Positions 7,893 through 16,791 of a stretch of 40,271 bases of DNA are shown here, one piece after another; positions within the stretch are counted from its first letter, which is position 1; every line of letters begins with the position of its first letter. Source of the stretch: Agathobaculum sp. (GTDB taxonomy: Bacteria; Bacillota; Clostridia; Oscillospirales; Butyricicoccaceae); the NCBI RefSeq assembly GCF_022775115.1, contig NZ_JALFLA010000032.1, forward strand, positions 1-40,271, read 5' to 3'. The notes beneath the pieces were generated by a model, which saw nothing but the letters and a program-made list of their open reading frames with translations, was not told the DNA's origin and searched no databases. The position numbers and the translations under genes were made by a program.

Positions 7893-10016
7893 TTACACCC
7901 GAACATATATACGCATCTGGATACTCGACATATCTGCTTCAACCACATAATGCTCGTTTAGAATTTGCTCAACCCAAGGTTCTGCTGCAGATTGAGAATA
8001 CTGTAAATATATCCTTTCATGCGCGAGAATATCCTCGGCTGTCATCTGGTCTGACGAACCTATATTGCCAACAGAAGCTCTCTCTCCCTTATGCGTAATA
8101 TAGTAATCATTCCATCCTTCCATGAGAATTGATGAAGCCGGAGAAACCATCACCAATGTGTTAGCGTTAAATATGTAATTGCTTTGTGAATAAAGCCATT
8201 CTGCTGCTTCACGATATGGCTGCCAGGAGCGTGAAGATGATACGATATCCAAACAGTCCAGTGATAATGTCAATGCAAAAAACATACAAATAGCTTTTGT
8301 TACCATAGTATGTTTTTTCATTAATTCGCTCAAATATCCGCTCGCTATTGCAACACATATCGCCGCCGACATGCACAAAAATGGTAATAGTAACAGAAAA
8401 TATCTGTGTTCCCACATTGTCGAACTCGTATGAAAGTTACCATAGATAGCCACAGTCCCTATTACAAATATGGGTACAAAAACGGAAAACAGATGATAGA
8501 ATAGAATATGATGACACCTGCACCTAGTTTTAAACACGCTAATAAGCGCAGCGCCGATTGAAAATATGGATACCTTATAGTATAGATCAGAAGAACCTGA
8601 CAAAAAGAGCAGCAGCTCTTTGACCTGCGAAAAACCCGGAACCGGATACCAATTTGCTATCGCCGATAATGGCCTACTTAATAGAGTTTGAAGAAATACT
8701 GCTGTCAGCCACCCCATACCCACAAAAGCGACTGGCAAATAGCAAAAAAATTTCTTTTTAACCTTATCCCTCATAGTCAAATAACAATCAGCCAAAAAAA
8801 ATGCTCCGCATACAAGAAAACCAAAATAATGGCTCATTATCATGCCAATCAAAGCCAAGCTAAAGGCAACTGCATATTTCCTTTTACTGCCCTCCAAAAG
8901 TGCTTTATTTCTACTGATAAAAAAATAAAAAGATAGTGTGGTAAAGAACAAAACAAATGCATACGAGCGAAATTCATACGCTGCATTGACCCATACTGGA
9001 TATGAGAAAGCCATAAATATACAAGCCAGTACGCCGCAATATCTTCCATGTATTTTCTCCCCAGCCAAACCAATCAAATAAATGGAAGCTACCGTGGGGA
9101 TAACCGTTAATAATAACAGCCATTTCTCTCCATAGGGCACAACCCTGTACCAAAATGCTGCACAAATTGCAAATAACGGCGGTGTTGCATCATTCATATT
9201 CAAACAATAGTGTATTGCTTCCTTAATTGAGCCGTTGGACCAGCCGATTTGACCTAATTCGTCACACCATAGCGATGTCATCTCTGAATAATGGAACATC
9301 AGTACAAAAATTGCTATCGCAAAACTCCCATACAACATTTTACTCTTTACATTATACTTCCCGGAATGCATAAAATTTTTACATATCCATATCCCTATGA
9401 ACATTGCCACAAACCAGATTCCCACAAAACCAGAAATATCCCAAGCCATATTCAATAGCAATTTCGTACTTCTGCTTGGAGCCAGCTCTATTGCCGTTTC
9501 CTGATATCCTTTTGCATAAGTATCGACTATTACGGATTCATTATTGCAAATAATCTCAACCTTCCCACTCCAAATGTCACTTATAAAATTTACAGTGCGA
9601 TTTCTTCCCACGGGAATTGCAAATTTAACATGCTCTGTTATTCCCTGTGGCTGCCGGGAGTCATTTTTAGCACGCCAGACATAATAATTGCCTGACCAAA
9701 ACCACTCTCCAGCTAATGACTTGGGCACCGGAATCTTCTCGCCGTCAATCATAAAGCCAGACAAAATGATTTCTTCTGCTTGAGCCTCCCCGTTTCTCTC
9801 GCCCAACGCCCGCAATGATATCTCATCCTTTAGTCTCGGAAGGGCTTCAGATACAGAGAATGCCACAACTACTGCAATCAGTGCGATACATAGCACCTCT
9901 TTTCCTCTTATAAAGCTCTTTGCTTTCCAAAAAATACAGTACCAAAACAAGCCTATGACTGTTACAGCACTTAATTTTAACCCTATTAGAATCAAAATTG
10001 CCCCCCTTGATACCAT
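7893..10016 (-). CDS. GT-C membrane glycosyltransferase (ArnT/PMT-like)
   Basis: A 707-residue polytopic protein. Two membrane segments (residues about 5-58) are followed by an extracytoplasmic beta-rich domain (about 81-190) and then many membrane helices. The first loop after the third helix holds the acidic GT-C motif at Asp252-Glu253 (LWCDELGQIGW), and the DATPPLF segment further on is also typical of lipid-sugar-dependent transferases. It probably adds a polyprenyl-phosphate-linked sugar to the glycan outside the membrane. The domain at 81-190 matches one in the neighbouring fusion protein. The start is uncertain: the ATG at 10016 has a weak ribosome-binding site, whereas an in-frame TTG at 9995 has AAGGGGGG 5 bases upstream. 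The gene is AT-rich. Confidence 0.85.
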   Translation of the reverse strand: MVSRGAILILIGLKLSAVTVIGLFWYCIFWKAKSFIRGKEVLCIALIAVVVAFSVSEALPRLKDEISLRALGERNGEAQAEEIILSGFMIDGEKIPVPKSLAGEWFWSGNYYVWRAKNDSRQPQGITEHVKFAIPVGRNRTVNFISDIWSGKVEIICNNESVIVDTYAKGYQETAIELAPSRSTKLLLNMAWDISGFVGIWFVAMFIGIWICKNFMHSGKYNVKSKMLYGSFAIAIFVLMFHYSEMTSLWCDELGQIGWSNGSIKEAIHYCLNMNDATPPLFAICAAFWYRVVPYGEKWLLLLTVIPTVASIYLIGLAGEKIHGRYCGVLACIFMAFSYPVWVNAAYEFRSYAFVLFFTTLSFYFFISRNKALLEGSKRKYAVAFSLALIGMIMSHYFGFLVCGAFFLADCYLTMRDKVKKKFFCYLPVAFVGMGWLTAVFLQTLLSRPLSAIANWYPVPGFSQVKELLLFLSGSSDLYYKVSIFSIGAALISVFKTRCRCHHILFYHLFSVFVPIFVIGTVAIYGNFHTSSTMWEHRYFLLLLPFLCMSAAICVAIASGYLSELMKKHTMVTKAICMFFALTLSLDCLDIVSSSRSWQPYREAAEWLYSQSNYIFNANTLVMVSPASSILMEGWNDYYITHKGERASVGNIGSSDQMTAEDILAHERIYLQYSQSAAEPWVEQILNEHYVVEADMSSIQMRIYVRV

Positions 10017-10022
10017 TGAATC

Positions 10023-12893
10023 TCAATTATCATTTTTTTTGTAAAGTGTTATCTGGTAATCTCCCGCCTGAATATATTTCGAGTCAACGGAATGATAAGC
10101 TTCACTTATCACTTTACTTACCTCAGGAGCTTCGATATTCCCTTGAACAACAATCCATTCTGCAGTTAGCGATTCAAAAAAGTCCACGGTTTCAACCCGC
10201 ACCTTTTCAGATATACTATTACGATAATCATGGTCTATCCCATGCCTGAAACACGGATAGATTTTTGATATCAGATACCAATCAGCTCGAACATTATATC
10301 CAACTACTCTATCTCTATCCGATATTGGAATCAAATCGCTCTGTGCCTTTATAGCCTCTGCATATTGACTTGGTGCGTTGCTGGTATGAAGACTGTTAAT
10401 CCATCCATATTTGGCAATAGCAGTTCTCCCACACCTTCCAAATAGCACGATACATACAATTGTTACAGCAGCAGCATACGAAATGGTGTATCGATTGGAT
10501 TCACCTAGTTTAATATCTTGCTTTTGTAATAGCCATCCAACACCAATCGGTACAAACGGTAATAGCACAATATAGTAATGCGGATACAGGTAGCTTCGCG
10601 CCATCATTATTATTGATGGCGCTGCACCCATCAAAATTGTATTTCGAGTAAGCGGATTTTGCTCTAACGCCAAAAATATGCATAGCAAAACCGGAATCAA
10701 ATATGTGAAGATGGTCTTCCACTCATCCAAACTGTGTGAGACGGCTTCTCCTGCATAATCTAAATTAAACAGTATGGTTCCATATGCAAAGTCATACAGC
10801 GCTCCTTTCGCCGCAAAAAATACAACAAACGGAAGGACTATTACACAAAATCCTGCAATACCCGCTCCAATATTCCTCCAAAAATTTCTATATTTCTTTT
10901 TGATTAGCAAATATGCACCAATACAAGCAAGAAAGCCGCACAGCGCTATGCAATTGGTGATACGCAGCAAAAGCGATACGCCAATTGTTAAGCCATGAAC
11001 AAATGCCATTTTATACGGGTGCCCAACCTTATCCTTGACCCCTTGCAAATATCGAATGATGAGATAAGCGCTGATCATCAAAAGTGGTACATTAAAATCT
11101 TCAGTCAAAGCACCCTCGTCCATGACTCCCGCAAAGAAAGCCAGTGTAGCCAATGAGGCCAATATTCCCTTTGGCACATCTGTCAATATCCGGCCAATCT
11201 TATAGCTGAATACCAATGAAATATAAAGCGCGAATACCTGTATGGCAAAAACACCCCATTGAGGACTTATCTTATCGCCCATCATATAAATCCAAAAAAT
11301 CAGCGGACCCTTGTTCTCAAACGTCCCCAGATATGGTGTAATCCCACTGCCCCACGCCTTCCCTATAAAATTAAATATCGCAGCATCATACCCCCAAAAA
11401 CAGGCTTCCTCCGATATGCGAGGTGTACTGGAAAGCGATAGGAATAGCAAAAACAAAAATGACACCGGCAGTAATGCCACCAAATATACTTTCTCAACCA
11501 ACTTCCAATTTATACGATTGGTTCGTTTTTGGAATACAACAGCCGCGTATATCAGCAGCACAAATACCAAGATTCCTACGATAAACGAGATCACTTTCAC
11601 CATGATCAATTGTGCATCCGACTGTGGCAGCAAAAAGCTTATGCCAGTCTCAACATCTGCCTCTTGATAAAAATCCCATACAACGGATTCATTTCCCACT
11701 GTAACTTCTGCTTTTCCTTGGTTGGGGCCAACATTAAATACCAAGTATGCTTGCTTCGCTGTTGGTATATGTAGCTGTAACAGGTCATCGCTGCGAGCTT
11801 TCAGAACATGCCTCGTCACATCCTTTTCCCAATCCCCTGACTGATACAACGTGTCTGGATTATACCAGTCGCCATCGATTATTGCGCCCCGAAAAATGAC
11901 CTCTTTTCCCGCTTCTAATTCTGCCACAATACCAACCGTGTCTCCTACAGCACTGCTTAAAATGCGCATGGACATACAAGCCACGATCGCTGATAGACAC
12001 ATCAATGCAACATATGTCAAGATGCCTATTCCCATCAGATATCTTTTAATCTGATAACTCATTGCGTTCTTGGTCTCATCCACAATTGCATGTCTTCTCG
12101 GCTGCATTGGAGCATTCTTGATGGTATATTCCTCCTCTTCCTTAGGCAATGCCTCCCCCTGTAAAAACCTCTCATACTGATCACAGATCTCCTTCGTATC
12201 ACCAAAGGCTACCTGCTTTCCATGATCCAGCCAAAGCACTTTATTGCAAAGACTGCGAATCTGCTCAAGCGAATGAGACACTAGGATGGTGGTAGCGCCT
12301 TGCGAGATAATTTCCCGCATTTTGCTGGCACTTTTCTCTTGAAAGGCACCGTCCCCTACCGACAGAACTTCATCTAAAATCAGAATGTCCGGCTTGACTA
12401 AAGAGGCAATAGAAAATGCCAGGCGGCTCTTCATGCCCGAGGAAAGCTGCTTAAAGGGCCTGTCCTCAAACTCCCTCAGTTCAGCAAAGTCGATAATCTG
12501 ATCGTAAGTGTCGTCCATAAACTCTTTTGTGTAGCCCAACATGGCGCCGCGCAGATAGGCGTTTTCCCTGACTGTCAAATCCCCGTCAAACCCACTGCCT
12601 AACTCAAGCAGGGCTGCAACTTCGCCATTTGCTATAATTTTTCCGCGCGTTGGCTCCATGATACCAGCGACTGCCTTGAGCAATGTAGACTTGCCCGCAC
12701 CATTCGCGCCAATGATGCCCAGCATATCCCCCTCTTCCAATGTAAAAGAAACACCGTCTACTGCCATAAACTCTTTCACATGGTAGTTGCCCGTCAGTCT
12801 CCGCGTCACATACTCCTTAATGCCGATATCCTTAAAGTCACCGGTAATATAGCGAATGGACACATCCTCAGCTTTCAACACTGTTGCCATCAT
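10023..12893 (-). CDS. Fusion of polysaccharide-export ABC ATPase with a GT-C membrane glycosyltransferase
   Basis: One uninterrupted 956-residue reading frame. Residues 1-250 are a complete ABC ATPase of the O-antigen/teichoic-acid export type: Walker A GANGAGKST (62-70), signature LSSGM (150-154), Walker B LILDE (171-175) and the switch histidine H207. Residue 251 onward is a charged linker, a membrane helix (about 288-310), an extracytoplasmic beta-rich domain (about 325-435), then a polytopic GT-C transferase with the YDAAIF and TFENKGPLIFW motifs. Normally such ATPases end after about 260 residues or carry a soluble carbohydrate-binding domain. The permease partner is immediately upstream (8-base gap). 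Tandem ATGs at 12893 and 12890 follow AGAGGT; either could be used. Fusion of export and outer-face glycosylation in one chain is unusual. Confidence 0.9.
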   Translation of the reverse strand: MMATVLKAEDVSIRYITGDFKDIGIKEYVTRRLTGNYHVKEFMAVDGVSFTLEEGDMLGIIGANGAGKSTLLKAVAGIMEPTRGKIIANGEVAALLELGSGFDGDLTVRENAYLRGAMLGYTKEFMDDTYDQIIDFAELREFEDRPFKQLSSGMKSRLAFSIASLVKPDILILDEVLSVGDGAFQEKSASKMREIISQGATTILVSHSLEQIRSLCNKVLWLDHGKQVAFGDTKEICDQYERFLQGEALPKEEEEYTIKNAPMQPRRHAIVDETKNAMSYQIKRYLMGIGILTYVALMCLSAIVACMSMRILSSAVGDTVGIVAELEAGKEVIFRGAIIDGDWYNPDTLYQSGDWEKDVTRHVLKARSDDLLQLHIPTAKQAYLVFNVGPNQGKAEVTVGNESVVWDFYQEADVETGISFLLPQSDAQLIMVKVISFIVGILVFVLLIYAAVVFQKRTNRINWKLVEKVYLVALLPVSFLFLLFLSLSSTPRISEEACFWGYDAAIFNFIGKAWGSGITPYLGTFENKGPLIFWIYMMGDKISPQWGVFAIQVFALYISLVFSYKIGRILTDVPKGILASLATLAFFAGVMDEGALTEDFNVPLLMISAYLIIRYLQGVKDKVGHPYKMAFVHGLTIGVSLLLRITNCIALCGFLACIGAYLLIKKKYRNFWRNIGAGIAGFCVIVLPFVVFFAAKGALYDFAYGTILFNLDYAGEAVSHSLDEWKTIFTYLIPVLLCIFLALEQNPLTRNTILMGAAPSIIMMARSYLYPHYYIVLLPFVPIGVGWLLQKQDIKLGESNRYTISYAAAVTIVCIVLFGRCGRTAIAKYGWINSLHTSNAPSQYAEAIKAQSDLIPISDRDRVVGYNVRADWYLISKIYPCFRHGIDHDYRNSISEKVRVETVDFFESLTAEWIVVQGNIEAPEVSKVISEAYHSVDSKYIQAGDYQITLYKKNDN

Positions 12894-12901
12894 CAGACCT
12901 C

Positions 12902-13678
12902 TTACACATAATATAAAAAACTATGGTTTTTCTTTTTGTAAATCCACGCCCCAATGCCAAATGCTATCAGTGCGTATCCAATTGCCACCAAATGAAACTG
13001 CACTGTCGGTATCGTATTGTCGATCACGATTTTTCGAAAATAGCGAATGTAGACATAGACTGGATTGAGCAAAAAGAGATTCTGCCCGATCTGCGGGAAT
13101 GCTTCAATGCTGTAAAAAATCGCGGACATGTACATTAGTAAAAGCGTAAAAATACTATATAGATATTGAATATCCCTAAAAAACATGTACAGAGCCGACA
13201 AGATAAGCCCCATGCCTAGGTTGAAAACAACCAGACAAACGACAGGATAAATCAGCAAAAGAAATTTCCATGTTGGGACAATGCCGTCCGCCAACACAAA
13301 AACAAAGTAAACTAACAGCGTTATGCCGAAGTTGATCAAAGATGAAACATTCTGTGAAAACAAGAACATATATTTCGGCACATTCACCTTGGTGAATATC
13401 TCCGCATTGTTCAGCAGAGATGTCATCCCCTGATTGGTCGAATCGCTGAAGAACGAAAAGATTAGCTGTCCGGAAAACAGATAGATCGTGTAGTGCTCGA
13501 TCTCCGAGCCGAGCAAGGTAGAAAACACCAAATTCATTACAAACAAAGAGAGTAACGGCGAGAGAACACTCCACGCAATTCCCAAAACGGTACGCTTGTA
13601 TTTCTTTGTAAAGTCTCGATGAACCAGCTGTTGAAACAGGAACTGGTTCTTTTTCAGCTTCTGAACAATGCTCAACAT
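12902..13678 (-). CDS. ABC-2 type polysaccharide export permease
   Basis: A 258-residue protein of the Wzm/RfbA/TagG permease family with an N-terminal amphipathic cytoplasmic segment (LVHRDFTKKYKRTVLGIAWS), the typical start of these permeases, and six predicted membrane helices. It would form the channel that exports a completed polyprenyl-linked glycan, powered by the ATPase domain encoded 8 bases downstream. The length is normal. No Wzx flippase or Wzy polymerase is seen in the window, so export is probably of the ABC-dependent kind. The base composition is AT-rich. Confidence 0.9.
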   Translation of the reverse strand: MLSIVQKLKKNQFLFQQLVHRDFTKKYKRTVLGIAWSVLSPLLSLFVMNLVFSTLLGSEIEHYTIYLFSGQLIFSFFSDSTNQGMTSLLNNAEIFTKVNVPKYMFLFSQNVSSLINFGITLLVYFVFVLADGIVPTWKFLLLIYPVVCLVVFNLGMGLILSALYMFFRDIQYLYSIFTLLLMYMSAIFYSIEAFPQIGQNLFLLNPVYVYIRYFRKIVIDNTIPTVQFHLVAIGYALIAFGIGAWIYKKKNHSFLYYV

Positions 13679-13691
13679 CCGTCTCCTTTGC

Positions 13692-16600
13692 TTATCTCTT
13701 TCGAGCCACTATATGGAATGTACGACTGACATCAAGTTCTGGGTAGGGCATTTCATAACAATGCGGTGGATTATAGCCGCCACGAGCCAGGTCGATGGGA
13801 GCAAATAACTCAGAACAAACAACAAAGCCCGCCCGCTCAAACTGCCGCTTCCACCAATCGTATGGATGGCATGTCACATGCCAGTTAACACCGCTAACCG
13901 GATCGATATCTGCCCAGTTTGCAATGGATGCCACAAACAAACCGTTTGCTGCCAGATGAGCTAGAATATTTTTCAATAGCTGCGGTATATCCTCTTGTGC
14001 AATATGCTCCAACACCTCCCATGCCGTAATGATATTAAATAGATGTATCTCCTCTTTTTCATTCACCAACCGGAAAGGCTTTGTGATATCGCAGGTTAAA
14101 AGCCGATCCCCTAAAAGACGCCACTCTGCACGCTGCTCTTTTTTTGAGCAATCGCTCCCTTCCAGCCCCATGGAGATATGCCCACGCAGAGCAGCCTCCA
14201 ACACCATGCCGCCACCAGAGCAGCCAAGATCCAGAAAAGATAGATTTTCTTTTGCGTGCAAAATTTCCTCACACTTCTCAACAAAACGCGGATAGCGGGT
14301 GTTATCACGGATCGTTCCACGGGGATAAAGATGATCCAAACTTTTACAAGCAATAGGATGCTCTGTTATCAAACGAATATTGACTGTGGGTAGATATGCT
14401 TTCTGACGCTCCAACGCAACCATGACATCACGATATGTAAAATCAATATGCCGGTGAACTTCTTCCCGCAGTTGTTCCTGTGATTCATAAGCTTTAGCGG
14501 CCAATTCCTGCCCATTATAATCTAACTGCTCAGACATCTTTGCAGACAATTCCTGACGGGTATTCTCCGCCTCTGTATATATCTTCGCAGACAATTTCTG
14601 ACGAGTATTCTCCGCCTCCGTGCACATACTGGCTGACAATGCTTGACTCGCATTTTCGGTAGCATCATAGATAATTTTTCGAATGAACTCACAATCTTGT
14701 TGCCGTTTGCGTTCTTGTATCAAGAGCTGATACTGAATCTTCGCATTTTCCTCAATAATTTCTTCTGTCCTTTGGGCCAGACTTTCAAGTTGCCGATTTT
14801 GTTCTGAAATAATCTGATCCAGCTTTGTAATGCAGTTCAGTACATGCCCTTCCACCCTCCATACAGCGTCCTGAATATTGATAATTCGATCCTCATAACG
14901 GTGACGGAAAGGTCTATACAGTGGTTTCAAAAACCGCTTAATAATCAATGCGAACAAACGTTTCCTCTTTTTATTTGTTACTTCCGCCATGAATTCCCTA
15001 TTATTTTCCTTCTGTTCTTCTCGCTGAATTTTTCTGCTCAGTCCTGGCAAAGTACCTATCTGTGCCTCGCTTAACCGCAACTGAAATGCCATATCAAGGC
15101 AATCTTGATCATATATCTTCAGCTCTTCGTTGTTTTTTAAAGCCTCTTGAAAATACCCTTGTATCCTTTCAATATCTTCTGTATTGAGTAGTCTTCCATT
15201 CCAAGGCCCGACCATCCATAGATGCTCTGCAGGAATTATCACACCAAGCTCAGCAAAGTTTTTTTGCACTAGCTCGCGCATCATGACTACTGTTTTATTA
15301 CTCTGTCCTGCACTGATATTATTAATCCATCGATGATAAAATAAAACCTTATGAATACAGCCCACATTCATTCCTTTTCGAAAAGCACGTCTCCAAAGCT
15401 CCCAGTCTTCAACGTACCCACGCTGTTCGTCATAGAATAATTCATTCTCTAAAAAGAAGTCTTTTCTAAACATAATCGTTGGATGGTCAAAGGGGCAGGT
15501 GAAAATCGACCACGCAAAGCTCATGTTGCCTTCAAAAGATAGCCTCCACTCGTTCATATCGCCAAAATATTCAAAATCGCTAGTACAAAGAGTTACTTCC
15601 GGATTTTCGTCCAAATACTTTGCTTGCAAAAATAATCTGGCTTCGTGACAAATATCATCATCATCCATTCTGGCGATATATCGGCCTGTTGCAAGGCGCA
15701 TACCTCGATTCAAGCTAGATGCAATCCCCAATCTTGTGGGATTGAACTCTAAATGTATCCGATCATCATGATAAGATTCCACCATCGCCTTAAGATCTGT
15801 TTGTTCAAATGGCTCAGCCACAATGATAATTTCAAAATCCGAATATCGCTCCCAACTATCCCGACACTGAGCCATCAGACTGTCTAAGCACTGCTTAAAC
15901 ATTGTCAGATCCGGTTTATAAGAAGGGATAATGATTGAGATCGCCGGTCGAATCACAAAACCAAGAGAGCTCCCGCCCATATCCATCCATTTTTCATAAT
16001 ATGATTTCCATGCAGGAAAGTTAACATAAGCATACCAATCATTCCAAAACTTATTACTCCCCCATGCATGAATGATCATTGCATCTGAGCAATCACGCCC
16101 TAAGGATGGATAACAACAATATTCTTTCCCTTTTAATAATCCAATTTTTATAGAGAAATGTTGAATAGCAGCATTTAGGACACCCTGATCAGGCAATTCT
16201 AAAATATTGGCCCATTGAACAGTCTTTTGATAGCACCAACTTGTACACATTGCACCATTGAGTTTTTGACTAATCAAAATTTTTTGAGAAAGTACAATCG
16301 TTCCTGAACAATAGAGATATGCATCCATTTGAAACCCCGGCACACTGCGAGAAAAACAAGTACGCATATAATCCGTTCTCTCAGCGGTTTTATTGATAGG
16401 ATCCTCTCGAATAAATGCAGCACCTGTTTTCTTTGCAATTTCTATCATTTCTGACAAATTCTTTTGAATAAGAATATCAGTGTCCAACCATGTCACCGTC
16501 TCAAACTCATCCAAATATGCGAACATTTCATATCGGCAAAACATTAATGCTGAAAAACGCTTAAAACGAGGTTTTTCAAATAAATAATCTGGTATCGGCG

Positions 16601-16787
16601 GATCATAATGAACAAATTTACATGGGATAATAGAACACATTAACTCTCGATCAGATTCTTGAATTGGATCAATGTAATATATAATAGCCTCATCAAATAA
16701 GCCAGGATTTGTTTTTTTCAGTTGTAATAATACAGTGCCTACCAAAGCTGGCCTTGTATCTGCAAGCATTACTGCATTTTTCTTCAT
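13692..16787 (-). CDS. Multidomain GT8-GT2-coiled-coil-methyltransferase
   Basis: A 1031-residue cytoplasmic protein with four parts. Residues 1-275 are a GT8-like glycosyltransferase with the DTD metal motif at 102-104 (TWLDTDILI). Residues about 280-560 are a GT2 enzyme (ISIIIPSYKPD; MDDDD near 374). Residues about 640-800 are charged helix predicted to form a coiled coil and hold five 15-residue repeats. Residues about 825-1031 are a class I SAM-dependent methyltransferase (motif I FLDLGCSGGGMVLEAA near 851; WEVLEHI). The layout recalls WbdD-type chain terminators, where a coiled coil acts as a ruler between polymerase and capping methyltransferase; here the glycosyltransferases sit on the same chain. 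The gene lies next to the ABC permease gene. The ruler role is inferred from architecture only. Confidence 0.85.
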   Translation of the reverse strand: MKKNAVMLADTRPALVGTVLLQLKKTNPGLFDEAIIYYIDPIQESDRELMCSIIPCKFVHYDPPIPDYLFEKPRFKRFSALMFCRYEMFAYLDEFETVTWLDTDILIQKNLSEMIEIAKKTGAAFIREDPINKTAERTDYMRTCFSRSVPGFQMDAYLYCSGTIVLSQKILISQKLNGAMCTSWCYQKTVQWANILELPDQGVLNAAIQHFSIKIGLLKGKEYCCYPSLGRDCSDAMIIHAWGSNKFWNDWYAYVNFPAWKSYYEKWMDMGGSSLGFVIRPAISIIIPSYKPDLTMFKQCLDSLMAQCRDSWERYSDFEIIIVAEPFEQTDLKAMVESYHDDRIHLEFNPTRLGIASSLNRGMRLATGRYIARMDDDDICHEARLFLQAKYLDENPEVTLCTSDFEYFGDMNEWRLSFEGNMSFAWSIFTCPFDHPTIMFRKDFFLENELFYDEQRGYVEDWELWRRAFRKGMNVGCIHKVLFYHRWINNISAGQSNKTVVMMRELVQKNFAELGVIIPAEHLWMVGPWNGRLLNTEDIERIQGYFQEALKNNEELKIYDQDCLDMAFQLRLSEAQIGTLPGLSRKIQREEQKENNREFMAEVTNKKRKRLFALIIKRFLKPLYRPFRHRYEDRIINIQDAVWRVEGHVLNCITKLDQIISEQNRQLESLAQRTEEIIEENAKIQYQLLIQERKRQQDCEFIRKIIYDATENASQALSASMCTEAENTRQKLSAKIYTEAENTRQELSAKMSEQLDYNGQELAAKAYESQEQLREEVHRHIDFTYRDVMVALERQKAYLPTVNIRLITEHPIACKSLDHLYPRGTIRDNTRYPRFVEKCEEILHAKENLSFLDLGCSGGGMVLEAALRGHISMGLEGSDCSKKEQRAEWRLLGDRLLTCDITKPFRLVNEKEEIHLFNIITAWEVLEHIAQEDIPQLLKNILAHLAANGLFVASIANWADIDPVSGVNWHVTCHPYDWWKRQFERAGFVVCSELFAPIDLARGGYNPPHCYEMPYPELDVSRTFHIVARKR
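14460..14684 (-). repeat. Five degenerate 45-bp tandem repeats inside the multidomain glycosyltransferase gene
   Basis: The repeats encode five consecutive 15-residue units at residues about 702-776. The two closest are LSASMCTEAENTRQK (14595-14639) and LSAKIYTEAENTRQE (14550-14594), which are also very similar as DNA. The flanking units are more diverged: one beginning IRKIIYD upstream, then LSAKMSEQ and LAAKAYES downstream. Because the unit is a multiple of three, gain or loss of a copy would lengthen or shorten the predicted coiled coil without breaking the frame. Confidence 0.85.
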
Positions 16788-16791
16788 TTTT

